A DNA stretch of 64,000 nucleotides from Hymenopus coronatus (taxonomy: Eukaryota > Arthropoda > Insecta > Mantodea > Hymenopodidae). Made by a program: the position numbers and the translations under genes. The notes beneath the pieces are model-generated. The model worked only from the letters and a program-made list of their open reading frames with translations, ran no database searches and had not been told where the DNA came from. Positions within the stretch are counted from its first letter, which is position 1. Every line of letters begins with the position of its first letter. The DNA lies in the NCBI GenBank assembly GCA_030762935.1, contig CM060886.1, positions 30,916,509 to 30,980,508 on the forward strand, read 5' to 3'. This document shows, piece by piece, positions 11,229 to 23,269 of the stretch.

Positions 11229-11823
11229 ACATCTCATGTGTTACTCACATGGCTTTCTCTACCTGTTCTGCAACAAACGTTTCTTACAAAAGTGTATTCT
11301 TCTAATGCTAATCGAGATAAGCATCAACAGAAGTGATCCTATTGCTTAATTCCCTGTACAAATGGAACAGGGGAATGTACTAATCTAAAGAGGTAGTCAA
11401 ATTTTAAAAGCTGGTCGCTATGTGTTGGCTTGAAACCCCGTTCTCTTTGCATGGCCAGGAGTAAAACATAGAAAAAATTACGACTTTGCATTTGAGAAAT
11501 ATATAATAAAATGCATTGAATATAAATTGTGCGTTTTAACGAGATCTACCTTTTTTTGTATAGTAAGTTTTTCTCTATCTTTTAAAATTTACCAGCTATG
11601 GTGAACTTAAATGTCAAGTATAGTATTTAACCGACTTCTCGTTTTTGAGCTATTTTGTTCACAGACCATACACGGACGGAGAGACGGACGAATACACATA
11701 CACACATGGATATTTTTTAAAAATGTCTTTTTTATTTTTTTATTCAGAGAATCACCAAACATGTATTTCCGGTGAAATCTGGTATCGAATTTTTGGATGG
11801 AATGCAACATTTCTCTGCTACAT
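11229..11823 (+). mobile_element. HE copy with internal deletion
   Basis: Left end CTCATGTGTTACTCACATGG, right part with CACAGACCATACACGG, and a broken terminus (ACATTTCTCTGCTACATTG). About 250 bp of the middle is missing between CCAGCTATG and GAACTTAAATG. Confidence 0.7.
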
Positions 11824-11829
11824 TGAACT

Positions 11830-12388
11830 TGGTGGCAGAAATGTTAAAACAAAGATGGATGATGCTATATGTCAATGTTCTAACTTGAGTCACTAAATAT
11901 AACCAGAGAAATCAGCAGACAACCTATGTACAAAAGAGGCGCTATTTTAGTTTTCTGCTAGAGTTTTCTGCTATATATTTTACGTCATTATCATACTTAT
12001 ATTAAATTTGAAAATACACAATTCCAATGAATTTAGTCACGCATTACCTTTTATCTGTGTGTAATCGTTGACTACCTACAACCAATAACCTGGATGCATT
12101 TTAAATGTTAAATTAAGCACTGAACCGTGTTATGGACATACAACTTGCGTATATTATTAACCGTTGCAAATTAATGTACTGTAATAGTAACTTAAAGATT
12201 TTTATATAATTTAGACATACTTAACCTAATCAAAAAATTAAATGTTTGGTTTACTTCTACGTAATCTTCTTTCTCTAAAAATAAAACCCCACATAGATAA
12301 GACAACCTTTACACCAAAAATGACACAAAAATCAAATTTATAAAACTATAAACATAAAACCTAATAATTAATAAAAATCTAATAGGTA

Positions 12389-12428
<40 letters not shown>

Positions 12429-12920
12429 TAATACAAATAAATGCATGTGCAATTTGTCTATTAATATAATGAATATAATAATATGTATAAATAATGTACA
12501 TAATATATTAGATTAGTCAGTGATTAAATGACTAATAAACCAGGGCGCTAACGTGACAGATGCAATGTAAGTAACTTTCCCAATACATGTATACTATTTC
12601 TGCAATATCTTGGCGTCCACATTCCATTAGGTTGTAAACTCACTCCTTAACCCTTCTGCGGTACTAATGACGAGAACAATAGGGAGGGTTCTCTCAAATA
12701 CTGGAACTGATTCAGTCTTCAGCCCGTCATAAGGGAAATGACTAGTTCTTACAATATGAACATCGTCATGAACAGAAGTATAACAATCGGTAGCGGCATT
12801 GCCGGTTTTGAATAGAACCTAGCAACCAAAATATCACCAGATTCTTCTGACTTATTTCATAATAGTGGAATGGTGTCAAAGTTGCATTTTAGTAACCTCT
12901 CTTAAGCTGCGTTCGCTATA
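11830..12920. other. Unassigned AT-rich DNA with AAT microsatellite
   Basis: No repeat family recognised. A clean AAT run lies at 12390-12424. The region around 12640-12900 is less AT-rich but shows no open frame or splice pattern I can defend. Confidence 0.45.
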
Positions 12921-12928
12921 CCATTTTT

Positions 12929-13059
12929 ACTTTCTCTACACGTTCTATGTGCATAGTGTATAGAGAAGGTATTGTAATGCATCCATAAATTTGATACCGA
13001 GAAATACATGTTTTGGGTCCCCCTGAATCCAAAAATAGCATTTTTATTAAAAGGTCCGC

Positions 13060-13090
<31 letters not shown>

Positions 13091-13733
13091 TGGACAGCAT
13101 AACTCAAAAACGAAAAGACGTTATTATTTTTTCAAGAAAATCCCCGCACCCCAAACTACCCTTTACATGGACAATTTTTCGAAAAGTTGATTTTCACAAA
13201 AATGGCTCTAACTATTTTGATTAAAATCTTTTATATGTAAGATATTTACATGCCAAATAAAATTTATATCTTGAATTTTCTTGGAGTAGATTTTCTAAAG
13301 ACCTAAAGTATTCTGGGTGAAGTTTATTGAATTTGGCATAACTGGTAAGCCGTAGACAAAAACTTATTACACAAAATGTAGATCAGTATAAAACACACAA
13401 TTTATGTCATATACAATTTTTTCGTGGAGTGGTCGTTTTCGAGATATTCTTTGTTATTCATTTCAGTTTTAAATTACTTTTAACTTTTCTCATACAGGAA
13501 CTTGTCAACGCATGGCCACGCAAAGAAACGGATTTCAATCCCATAGCAACCACATTTTAAATTATTTGACTGTCGGTTTAGTCTAGTGTGTTACCCCATT
13601 TCCCTTCTATGTACTTATAAAGGAACTAAATAATAATACCGCTTCTGCTAATGTTTCAGCATTAAACAAATAGAAGAATAAGCTTATTAACAATAAACAA
13701 ATAGAGAAAGTCATGTGAATGGAACACATCAGA
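12929..13733 (-). mobile_element. HE copy, full length, with CG/TG tract
   Basis: 805 bp, from ACTTTCTCTACACGTTCTATG to GGAACACATCAGA, with both ends intact. The dinucleotide tract switches from CG (13057-13074) to TG (13074-13092), an alternating purine-pyrimidine run of about 36 bp. Confidence 0.85.
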
Positions 13734-13739
13734 TTTTTT

Positions 13740-14200
13740 TCCAATCATACATTTAAGTCACTGAATTCTTTTCAGTAATATTGCGACTACACAAATGTTT
13801 CTACACAGATCTGTAGTACACCATGAAAGTTTTACAAAACTGATAGCATTGTATACGAATTTACATAGTTAAGTACTTTTATGCTGTTTAGATGAAACAA
13901 ACTCCATTTCTGTGTAGTCCTCTTTAGATATATGTATAGTCCACATAAATATGCAAATTATACCTATTCAACCAATAGATATTATTATGGAGTAAATTCT
14001 GGGTTACTACTTAAGGAGAAATCTGTTATCACCGCAGTAAAAATGTTTTGTTTTTTTATTTTGGAAAGAGATTATATTTGTATATGTGTATGTATTATGT
14101 ATATGATATATGATGTTTTTTGAGAAATTATTTTTAAAAACCACCTACACTTTGTACGGAATAATTGTTTTTTCACACCAACCGTGTGTAGCACAGGACG
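13740..14200. other. Unassigned AT-rich DNA
   Basis: No recognised element. A GTATATGTGTATGTATTATG tract occurs near 14076-14100. Confidence 0.4.
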
Positions 14201-14260
14201 ATCTCTAGCCGGTTGCTCTGCCACTGACCTACCACAGTGGCAGAGCAACCGGCGAGAGAT
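14201..14260. repeat. Palindrome with 26-bp arms in a tRNA-like SINE head
   Basis: The core arms GCCGGTTGCTCTGCCACTG (14208-14226) and its exact complement (14235-14253) surround an 8-nt loop. Outward extension (ATCTCTA against GAGAGAT) adds 7 bp with one mismatch. The right arm runs into AATCCGTGGTTCAAATTCC, a B-box-like motif, so the palindrome may be two SINE heads joined head to head. Confidence 0.8.
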
Positions 14261-14450
14261 TGGGAAATCCGTGGTTCAAATTCCGGCTATGGTATTAAAT
14301 TTTTCAGTCTGACTCTACCTACCTACACTCTGCTTTTTACTTCATTTAAGTGTTCATTTCTCATTGCTAAAACCTATCAAAACAATGCAACCGCTCCAAA
14401 CCTGCCGCCAAATAACAGAAAACAGAGAAAGTTATTCTCAGGATGATAAA
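14261..14450 (+). repeat. Probable SINE body
   Basis: Follows the B-box-like GGTTCAAATTCCGG directly. A promoter-like head with a composition shift suggests a SINE, but no second copy is present to define its ends. Confidence 0.35.
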
Positions 14451-14601
14451 CGCCTCTATTCAATATTGCTGTTTTAGTACATAATATTAATGTTAGATGC
14501 TGTGATAATATAGATTCTTAATGGCACTCTAAATCAATATTTAACTTTTATGTTAGTTCAGATATTAATTATGAAGTCTTAACAAATATAGGTAACCGTA
14601 C

Positions 14602-14900
14602 CTGCCGAGCGAGATGACGCCGCGGTAACGTGTGCGACTCGCATTTGGTAGGTCACGTTCGATCCATGATGACCACGTAATCTGCCGTGGCGTTTCTTGT
14701 GGTTCCCCCTTGTCACTTAAAAGAACACTGGGGTATTTATTCTCTAGGATTTTCTTTCCATTCAAATTATTTCCCTATCATCTTTCACATGTGCTAGGTT
14801 CGTGGTGGGTGGCTGTGCAGGCAGGTGACGCGCGGATGCATGCGCTTTGTAAATGATGTCCTCGTAGGGGCGCCCCCACCCCTGAACCGGCACCTGAACC
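14602..14900 (+). mobile_element. S-E SINE-like repeat
   Basis: Starts CTGCCGAGCGAGATGACGCC, with GTCACGTTCGATCC as a B-box-like block. The downstream part (TTTCTTGTGGTTCCCCC.. CACTGGGGTATTTATTC.. TTCGTGGTGGGTGGC.. ATGCGCTTTGTAAATG) recurs in reverse at 52030-52205, which supports a mobile family. Confidence 0.65.
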
Positions 14901-15554
14901 CGTAGTGACCATTAACTTTACAGCTGACGTCTAATAATTCTCCTCTGAAGGAGAGTCAAATAGTATACATTTTAGTGAAGAGCAAAAACTGTTAGAGGAA
15001 AACCTTTTGAAAAAACGTTAAAAGTAAATACCTACCCTAACATAAATGATAGAACACATTCCGTTCTCTTTGTATGTGGAACACTTTATATGTTATATGC
15101 TTGCTGGACAATGAAATGTAAAATTTATCAAGAGTGGGTCAATTTATTTTTCCATCCTTTCTGGTGGGAAATATGCACAAAAAGAACTCACATTTTACCA
15201 CTTTTCTGACTGTCTGATATCTTGACTTAGGCTTAAGTATGCATTGCAGCTATGTTTGCAATAAAATTAGAAAAATCTTGTCACTGCACTGCATCAATTC
15301 GTCCAACATATTACATTACTAAGAAAATAAACAGACCGCGAGTAGTATGTAATTAAGGGAAATATAGAAATGTTTATACAGTTATTAATGGTAACATAAT
15401 TAAAGCGATAAAACAATTTTGAGAGAATACGCTCTATCTGGGTATTTCGGTAAGGTGTTACAGTGGATATTTTAGAAATTGCCGCTATAGGATGTTATAG
15501 TTTCAGTATTAGGCAAGCAACTATTTAATGAAATTTCTCCTACGACAAGAAAAA
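14901..15554. other. Unassigned AT-rich DNA
   Basis: No repeat, gene or RNA signature recognised. Confidence 0.4.
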
Positions 15555-15702
15555 ATCTTCTGTGTTCCATTCACATGACTTTCTCTACGTCTCTGAAACA
15601 AATTAATGTTAAAGCGCTGATTCTTCTATCTACATCAAGCTACTCGAGATAAACATTAGCAGAAATTGTCCTTATTGTTTGGTCCCTTGTAAGTAGAAGG
15701 CA
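15555..15702 (+). repeat. HE left-end fragment
   Basis: Left 150 bp of HE (TCTTCTGTGTTCCATTCACA.. AAGTAGAAGGCAAAAAC). It is cut off at an A-run where the next copy begins. Confidence 0.7.
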
Positions 15703-17299
15703 AAAACTCAAATGTGTTCCATTCATATGATGTCCTCTAGCTGTTCAGCAAATAAACTTTTTATTCAAAAGATTAACCTATTATATACGTCATGCTAATC
15801 AAGATAAACCATAAGGTCCTTGTAAGTAGAAGGAAAATAAAGAAATGCACCGGCTAACGCGATAGTATCGCCCTTTAAAAGACGATCACTAGGTGAAACA
15901 CTTGAAATTCTAATCTCTTTGAATGCCAGGAATAAACAAAGGACAAGAACGATATCTTCCCATTGGAAAAAAATGTAAGAGGCTAAAATGTAGGCCAATA
16001 ATCCGGAATATCTTGAAAACGGTTAACTCTACAAAAAAAAAAAATCTAATGTGTTCCATTCACATGATTTTCTCTACATCTCTGCAAAAATTATTATTAA
16101 AAAGCTTATGCTTCTATTTACTTCATGCTAATCGAAAAAAAAAAAAAACTAGCAGAAATAGTCTTATTACTTGCTTCCTTGAAAGCAGAAGCGAAATAAG
16201 GGAGTACCATAGGTTTAAGTGATAGTCAAAAGCCGGTTGCTATGTGACTAAAGTTCCTTTGTTTGTATGGACAGAAGTTGACAAATTCCTGTATGAGAAA
16301 AGTGTAAATTTTTCATAGCTGAAACCAAAAACAAGGAATATCTAAAAAAAACAATCAACTCCAGGAATAAAAAATGTATATAACATAAATTGTGTGTTTT
16401 TAAGTGCTCTACATTTGTTGTGTGGCAAGTTTTTGTCCATCTCTTTCGGTTTAGCAGTTATACAAAATTCCGTAAAATTTACCCAGAATAAAGTAATCTG
16501 CAGAGGCTATTCCCAGAAAATTCAAGATATAAATTTTATTTGACAGGTAAATATCTTTAATATACGACATTTTAATCAAAATCGTTAGCCATTTTTTAGA
16601 AAATTAAACTTTTCGAAAAAAGTTCCACGTAAAGGGTGGTTTGGGGTGGGGGGATTTTTCTCAAAATCTTCGTCTCGCATCCCTGGAAGATACTAAACTT
16701 AAATACCAAGTTTGATAATTTACCGACTTTTCGTTTTTGAGTTATCGTGTTTACAGACACACGGACGCACCGACACACGGACACTATATATATAACATAA
16801 ATTGTGAGATCTACATTTTTTGTGTAGTAAGTGTTTGTATATACCTTACGGTTTGCCAGTTTTTCTAAAGTCATCCAGAATGAATAGGTCTTCAGAGGTT
16901 ATTGCCAGAAAATACAAGATATACATTGCGTTTGTCATAAAAAAATATCTTAAACATAAGGTATTTTAATCAAAATCGTTAGAACCATTTTTGAGAAAAT
17001 CACAATTTTCTTAAAATGCTCCATGTAAAGGTTAGTGGGGATGAGGGGGGGCTTTTCTTGAAATCTTTGTGTCGCATCCTTGGGAGATACCAAACTTAAT
17101 ACCAAGTTCGGTATTTAATGGTCTTTTCGTTTTTAAACTATGTTGCCCGCAGACACACACTCACACACACACACATACACACACACACTTTTTTATTCAG
17201 GGGGTCTCAAAACATTTCCGGTGAAATCTCGGCATTGAATTTGCGGGTACAATACAATACCTTCTCTATATGCTATTACATAATACATGTAGAAAAAGT
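15703..17299 (+). mobile_element. HE copy (older type) interrupted by a nested copy
   Basis: Outer copy in two pieces, 15703-16044 and about 16787-17299. It carries older-type features: TCCTCTAGCTGTTCAGC near the left end and ACGGTTAACTCTAC before the break. The right end is TACATGTAGAAAAAGT. The CA tract lies around 17153-17188. Confidence 0.75.
16045..16786 (+). mobile_element. HE copy, nested, right end lost
   Basis: Begins TCTAATGTGTTCC in the A-run of the outer copy. It stops within the dinucleotide tract (GACGCACCGACACACGGACA), then outer sequence resumes at TATATATAACATAAATTG. About 150 bp with the hairpin is deleted. Confidence 0.75.
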
Positions 17300-17304
17300 A
17301 AAAA

Positions 17305-18138
17305 TCTAATGTGTTCCTTTCACATGACTTTTTCTACATCTTTGCAACAAATGATTGTTAAAAAGCTTATGCTTCTATTTACTTCATGCTAATCGAGAAA
17401 AAATTAGCAGTAGTCTCATTACTTCCTTCCTTGTAAGTAGAAGCGAATTAAGGGAGTACCATAGGTTAAAGTGATAGTCAAAGCTGATTGATATGTGACT
17501 GAAGTTCCTTTGTTTGTATGGACAGGTGTTGACAAATTCCTGTATGAGAAAAGTAAGTTTTATAAAGGTGAAACCAAAAACAAGGAATATCTAAAAAAAT
17601 GATCAACTCCACCAAAAAAAATGTATGTGACAAATTGTGTGTTTTAACGAATTCTAAATGTTTTGTGTGGTAAGTTTTTGTCTATCTCTTACAGTTTAGT
17701 AGTTACGCAAAATTCCTTAAAATTCATCCAGAATAAAGTAGTCTTCAAAGGATATTCCCAGAAAATTTAAGATATACATTTTATTTCTCAGGTAAATATA
17801 TCTTTAATATACGATATTTTAATCAAAAGCATTCAAGCCATTTTTGAGAAAATCAACATTTTCGAAAAAGGTTCCATGTAAAGGGTAGTTGGGTTTGGGG
17901 GGATTTACCTGAAATCTTCGTGTCGCATCCTTGGATAATACCAACTTTGGTATATATGCTGCCCACAGACACCATTCACATACACAGACATTTTTCTAAA
18001 AGGCTTTTTTTTTTTTTTTTTTTTTTGGATTCAGGGGGTCTCAAAAAATGTATTTCCGGTGAAATCTCGGTATCAAATTTTCGGGTGCAATACAATACCT
18101 TCTCTATACACTATGTACATAGTACGTGTAGAGAAAAT
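17305..18138 (+). mobile_element. HE copy, full length, tandem to preceding copy
   Basis: 834 bp. Only AAAAA separates the previous copy's terminal AAAGT (17299) from this copy's TCTAATG. The right hairpin is intact and ends in GTAGAGAAAAT. The microsatellite has decayed to CACAGACACCATTCACATAC. Confidence 0.85.
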
Positions 18139-19980
18139 AAAGAGAAACTGACCGATACTATATGCGATTCTCCTACCTACGTTTTCAAACCTGCGCCAAA
18201 CAAAGAAAACTCGCTTATTAATTTACTCAGTGCACCGAGTCGTATGATGCCACAGAACCGAACTTCTACCGTGCCGTCCTCAAATATGAGAAGGGCTGCA
18301 TGCAGAGGCGAAATTTACGCAAGTGTAACGCCCTAGGGGCACTATGACACGAAGAAATAGTAATCTAGGGACTTCAGGCATCATTACATTACCACACGCA
18401 GAAATCAACATACCTATCAACTGACGTTTTAAAGCTATTTAAAAACAGGAAGCCCGCTTGAAAGAGCGCGACAAAGAAATTTTATATTTGAAGCATGAGA
18501 TCCTTTTCGCGTTCGCGCTAAATTAGAAATAGAAATCTACTTGCGCTTATGCTTTGTTGGGAGTAGCAATCTACTCTTCTCAGGGCGTTTTAATGGGTTT
18601 GTTGGGCTTCACAGATCCAGACTACCTGGCGATTTCTTAAATAATAAGTCACTAGGATTTTCTTTGTAGAATTGTAGTTTATTCACAATTATTTCGTACA
18701 ATTCTTATATGAAACTGCAATCGCTCGATGCAATTTTGTGCTTTGTTGAATGCTGTAAATATTTGTACGCATATAATTCTACGCGAATACATTAATACAC
18801 GCGTAATCTCCTAGTGGTCTTTTTTTTTTTAATAACTGGCTTCACAACCAAGAAAATCAACACGTAACTATGATACTTATTGTTGGGAAATAACATCGCA
18901 TAGAGAAGATCAACACACTTATATGCGACGAAACCACAAGGAATAATAAACAATTGCATCCAGCGATTTCAACTTCGGAACAGAACAAAAACATTTGAAC
19001 ATCATATATTACAAAAATGACATGAAATTCACAAAATGTCGGCAGATTTGGTGGTTAGGATATAATTATTGCCTCACATTAAATGAAGTAGCGGTGGAAA
19101 ACATCTTGCCTGTTTATAGTCGCTGTTAACGCTTGCCATTCCACTAGGTGGATGAAAATGTCTAGGCCAGGAACTGGACAAGGAACAAAACTACGTGAAA
19201 GTGCCATTCTCGTGATAGCAGCGCATACGCTTTGGGTTGCCTAGCACACCTGTTACTTGAGCGTCCTCTAAATCGGGCCTCCCACGGAAACAGGATGACC
19301 ACCCCGAGGTCTGTTTCTTTCACAGCTCCGCATTCCCCATGCCCCTGCAGTATCGGCTTCTGTTGATCAAAAGGGTTGTTTGTTCGATTTCAGGTAGGGT
19401 CATGTGTGTCACATTAAGTCCTTTGTCTGTGTGCACGCTATGCAGCCGATAAATTGAGGAATGTGGTGCTGCAAGCCCAGAATTCCAAATTCGTAATTTC
19501 ACCTTGTTCCATTCACATGCCAAAGCACGAATCGTACACTGGTTTATTTGTCACATTATATGTTATATGCCTGCTGCCCTCGCAGCAAATTCCCCACGAT
19601 CAAGGAATAGGTAGGGCTGCACATCTTGCTCTGCAGTGATGGTGCAACAGGGTGGGAAAATGCCTAGGGAAGTGTTTGACCACGTTGTCTTTGTGGGAAG
19701 CCGCTACATTAAAACCATGTTAAATCTATATCTTAATTATTTAGGAAATAAAAGAATCGCTTATAACAAAAGAGAGTGCACAACAACATTGATTCTAAAG
19801 CCTCATTCAACACAGCACCATTTAACGCGAATCCAAATATTCGGTACCCATCTTAAATTTATATTAAAAAACCCACGAATTTTTCTCCTCAATATCATAT
19901 ATATTTCTTCTGCAATCTTTTCTTAAAATCATTTTTGCACTGTTGTCAGTGCATAAATTGAAGTTTTGTAACATATAAGC
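18139..19980. other. Unassigned stretch, partly GC-richer
   Basis: About 1.8 kb with no HE and no SINE head that I can identify. The parts around 18160-18350 and 19140-19640 are near balanced GC and could be decayed coding or SINE sequence. The short frames there show no recognisable domain. Confidence 0.4.
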
Positions 19981-19983
19981 GTA

Positions 19984-20122
19984 AACCTTTTTTTCCAAAA
20001 ATGCTTTTTTTTTATTCAGAGGGACCCAAAACGTGTATTTCCGGTGAAATATCGGTATCGAAACTTTGGGTGCATTACAATACCTTTTCTATACACTATG
20101 TCCATAGTACCTGTAGAGAAAG
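19984..20122 (+). repeat. HE right-end fragment
   Basis: Right 140 bp only: TTTCCAAAAATGC, GGTGAAATATCGGTATCG, then the hairpin and GTAGAGAAAGT. Confidence 0.75.
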
Positions 20123-20191
20123 TAAAAAAAATCAACTGAAATGATGGAAATGAGGGAGCAGAAACCGTTCCAGAATTCAACTGAAGACATG

Positions 20192-20234
<43 letters not shown>
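20192..20234. repeat. 43-A homopolymer
   Basis: Uninterrupted A-run followed by CGAAACGAAAAAA and an HE left end. It may be an expanded HE target site or a SINE/LINE tail. Its length could be inflated by assembly or sequencing. Confidence 0.8.
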
Positions 20235-20235
<1 letters not shown>

Positions 20236-20247
20236 GAAACGAAAAAA

Positions 20248-21932
20248 TCTTATGTATTCCATTCACATGACTCTCTAACTGTACCACAAGTAAACTTTTC
20301 TTACAAACGATAATGCTTTTATCTATGTCTTGCTAATCCAAATAAACATTAGCAGAATGGTCTTATTACTTGCCTCCTTGTAAATAGAAGGGAAATAAAA
20401 GAATACGCTACGTCCAAATGACTAAAACTATCGATATGTGAAACGGCTGGAATTTAATATCTTTTGCATTCCTGAGATCAAAACAAAGGAATGAAACGTA
20501 GGTTGGCATCCCGCTTGAGAAAACTTTAAGTTGTTTAAAATTAAAAGAAAATAACAAGGAATATCTTGGAAACGGTTAATTCTACAAAAAGCTTATATGA
20601 GAAATTGTGTTTTTTAATAAGATCTACATTGTTGTAAAGAAAGTTTTTGTCTATGTCCCACAGTTTACGAGTTGTACAAAAGTAGTCGAGAATGAAGAGG
20701 TCTTCAGGGGCTACTCCCAGAAAATTCAAGCTACACATTTTGTTTGGCATGTAAATATCTTACACAATGGCATTTTAATCAAAATTACTAGTCATTTTTG
20801 AAAAAACCAAAATCTTCTAAAAATGTTCCACGTAAAAGGTAGTTGGGAGTGGGAAGATTTTCCTAAAAATCTTCTTGTCATATCCTTGGAAGATACTGAA
20901 CGTAAATACCAAGTTTAGTATTTAACCAGATTTTCGTTTTGAGTTATGCTGGCGAAAGGCACACATGGACATGTTTCTAAAAATCTGGTATTTCATTCAC
21001 ACCACTTTCTCTATATCTCTGAAACAAATTATTTATAAACAGATTATTCTACTATGCACTTCAACCTAATCAATATAAACACTAGCAGAATTTGTTTTAT
21101 TGCTTAGTAGAAAGGAAGTAATGGAGTACGCCAGGGTAAAGCAATAGTCAAATCATTTAAAAGCTGGTTGCAATGAGGTTGAAATCCCTTTCTTTGCATC
21201 GTCAGGAGTTAACAAGTTCCTGTATGAGAAAAGTATTTTAAAACTGAAACCAATAACAAGGAATATCTCAAAACTGGACAACTCCACGAAAAAAAATTGT
21301 TTATGAATGATGAGATATGCATTTTTTGTAGCAAGTTTACCAGTTATGCAAAATTCAGCTAAATTCATCCAGAATGAAGAGCTCTGCAGTGGCTATTCGC
21401 AAACAATTAAAAAAATACATGTTATTTGTCATGTACATATGTTCAATATACGGTATTTTAATTAAACTCGCAAGTAATTTTTGAGAAAATCGAAATTTTC
21501 GAAAATGTTTCCGTGTAAAGGTTACTTTGGAGTGAAGGGATTTTCCTCAAAATTTTCGTGTCACATCCCTGAAAGATAGTAAAATTAAATACCAAGTTTG
21601 GTATTTTACCTAGTCTTCGTTTTTAAGGTTCACAGACACACGGACACACTAACACGCGCACGCGCGCGCGCCGTTCTTTTTCTAAACATGATTATTTTTT
21701 GGAAACAGGAGGCCCTAAAGCGCGTATTTCCGGTGAAATCTCGGCTAAATATTTGGGTGGAGTGCAATATCTTCTCTACCTACGTACCATGCACTACGTA
21801 CATAGAGAAAGTAGACTGTTTTTAGGGGTCTCAAAACATGAGTTTCCAGTGAGATCTCGGAATAGAATTTTGAGTTCTATATAATACCTTCTCTATTTGC
21901 TATGTATATTGTATATATGTGCTAGAGAAAGT
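20248..21932 (+). mobile_element. HE copy (older type) interrupted by a nested copy
   Basis: Left piece 20248-20983, right piece 21813-21932. The break lies in GTTTCTAAAAA, just right of the microsatellite position. The right piece keeps the terminal hairpin in altered form (GCTATGTATATTGTATATATG) and ends GCTAGAGAAAGT. Confidence 0.75.
20984..21812 (+). mobile_element. HE copy, nested, near full length
   Basis: 829 bp, from TCTGGTATTTCATTCACACC to CATAGAGAAAGT. The dinucleotide tract is mixed CA/CG (about 21629-21670, ending CGCGCACGCGCGCGCG). A small deletion spans the GAACACGATAACTC region. Confidence 0.8.
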
Positions 21933-21954
21933 AAAAACCTCAACTCAGAACGCT

Positions 21955-22015
21955 CAGTAGACGGGGATCGAACCTGTGACCTCCAAAATTCGGACCACAG
22001 ACGAAACCATTAGGT
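21955..22015 (-). repeat. tRNA-like SINE head fragment
   Basis: The minus strand reads GTCTGTGGTCCGAATTTTGG, then AGGTCACAGGTTCGATCCCC, closely like the S-G head (GTCTGTGACCCGCATTCGGG). Only the head is recognisable. Confidence 0.5.
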
Positions 22016-22338
22016 TTAAAACACATCTCTATCCTGGAATAGCTTCTCAGCACCGAAATATATTAACATCCAGTAGCGATATTTAGGCATAGAAGCGAAT
22101 ACCTAATGGATTTCAGCTCTGCCCCTATTACAACCTCAAAATTAATTGTGTGCTAAGAGTTCTATAAAATAAAGCATGGGTTAATAAATGAAAAAAAAAA
22201 AGTCAAATCAACAAATCTTATAGATAAAATTCTTATTATTAAACCTGGAAGATTGATAATTTAATACATTTTTAATTCAAATCAAATGGTATGTTTAACT
22301 ATAACCCTAAGAGTTATTTAGAAGCTCATTCTAGAGAT

Positions 22339-22587
22339 ATACAAAATTCGTTCCGAATAAAGGACTTCACAGGCTATAACCAAAAACTTCAAAATAAGTT
22401 TTTATTTGTCTTGTAAGTAGCTGAAAGATACAGGTCAAAATCATTAGAGACACACATACGCAAGCTTTTTCTAAAATTGTTTCGGGTTAAGGTGGCTCAA
22501 AAAATAATTTTATGTGAAATCCCTATGCCAAATTTTTGAGTGGAAAGTAATTACTTTCTCATCCATAGATACTTGGCATAGAAAGTA
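22339..22587 (+). repeat. HE right-half remnant, old
   Basis: Diverged right half with internal deletions (TTCCGAATAAAGGACTTCAC.. AAAATCATTAGAG.. TTTTTGAGTGGAAAGTAA). The hairpin has changed but still ends CATAGAAAGTAAA. Confidence 0.6.
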
Positions 22588-23020
22588 AATCGCGCTTCTT
22601 TCAGCCACTTTAGAATATTCTCGAAAACATTTCGCTGAAAAGTGTCTCCAATATTAGCCTTCTCGGATTACAGTCAATGTGTAAGCAACACTCCTGATGG
22701 TACTATAAGCCTAATTTTATCAGTAACAACTTAAACGAAGAAAAAGAAAAGAAAGAAAGAAATGTGCCTTTGTTGATGGACTTGAAATTGGCACTGGATA
22801 TTTCGGAAATAGCTAATACTGTGAAATAAATTATTTAATACCCAATGCACATTTTATACTTCTGCAGAAAGTTTATTTCTTCTATCTCCCAAGATTTCCA
22901 ACTTATAAGAATGAAGAGGACTTCAGCGGCGGCTCCTACATCCACTGGTATGGATATACTGGAATTTCTGTGGTGCCTTAAGCTCGTATCACTCTGCAGT
23001 TGCTAGCGTCTTTAATTAAA

Positions 23021-23047
23021 TTATTATTATTATTATTATTATTATTA
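23021..23047. repeat. ATT microsatellite
   Basis: Nine uninterrupted TTA units. Confidence 0.85.
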
Positions 23048-23269
23048 CAACTATTATTATTAACATAAAACTTTCACCTAATTATTTTCGGATGCCTAAA
23101 TTTGATTTCTTGAGACTTTATATTGTTTTAATAATATTTCAGGTAGTGCGTGACGGATCTAGGTACATAATCCATTAAATTTGATCAGTCGATATCTATA
23201 ACTTATTTATTTTACCCTTCCGGTAAAATGTTAATATACACATTTTTGGCACCTGAAACATTTTAGTAA

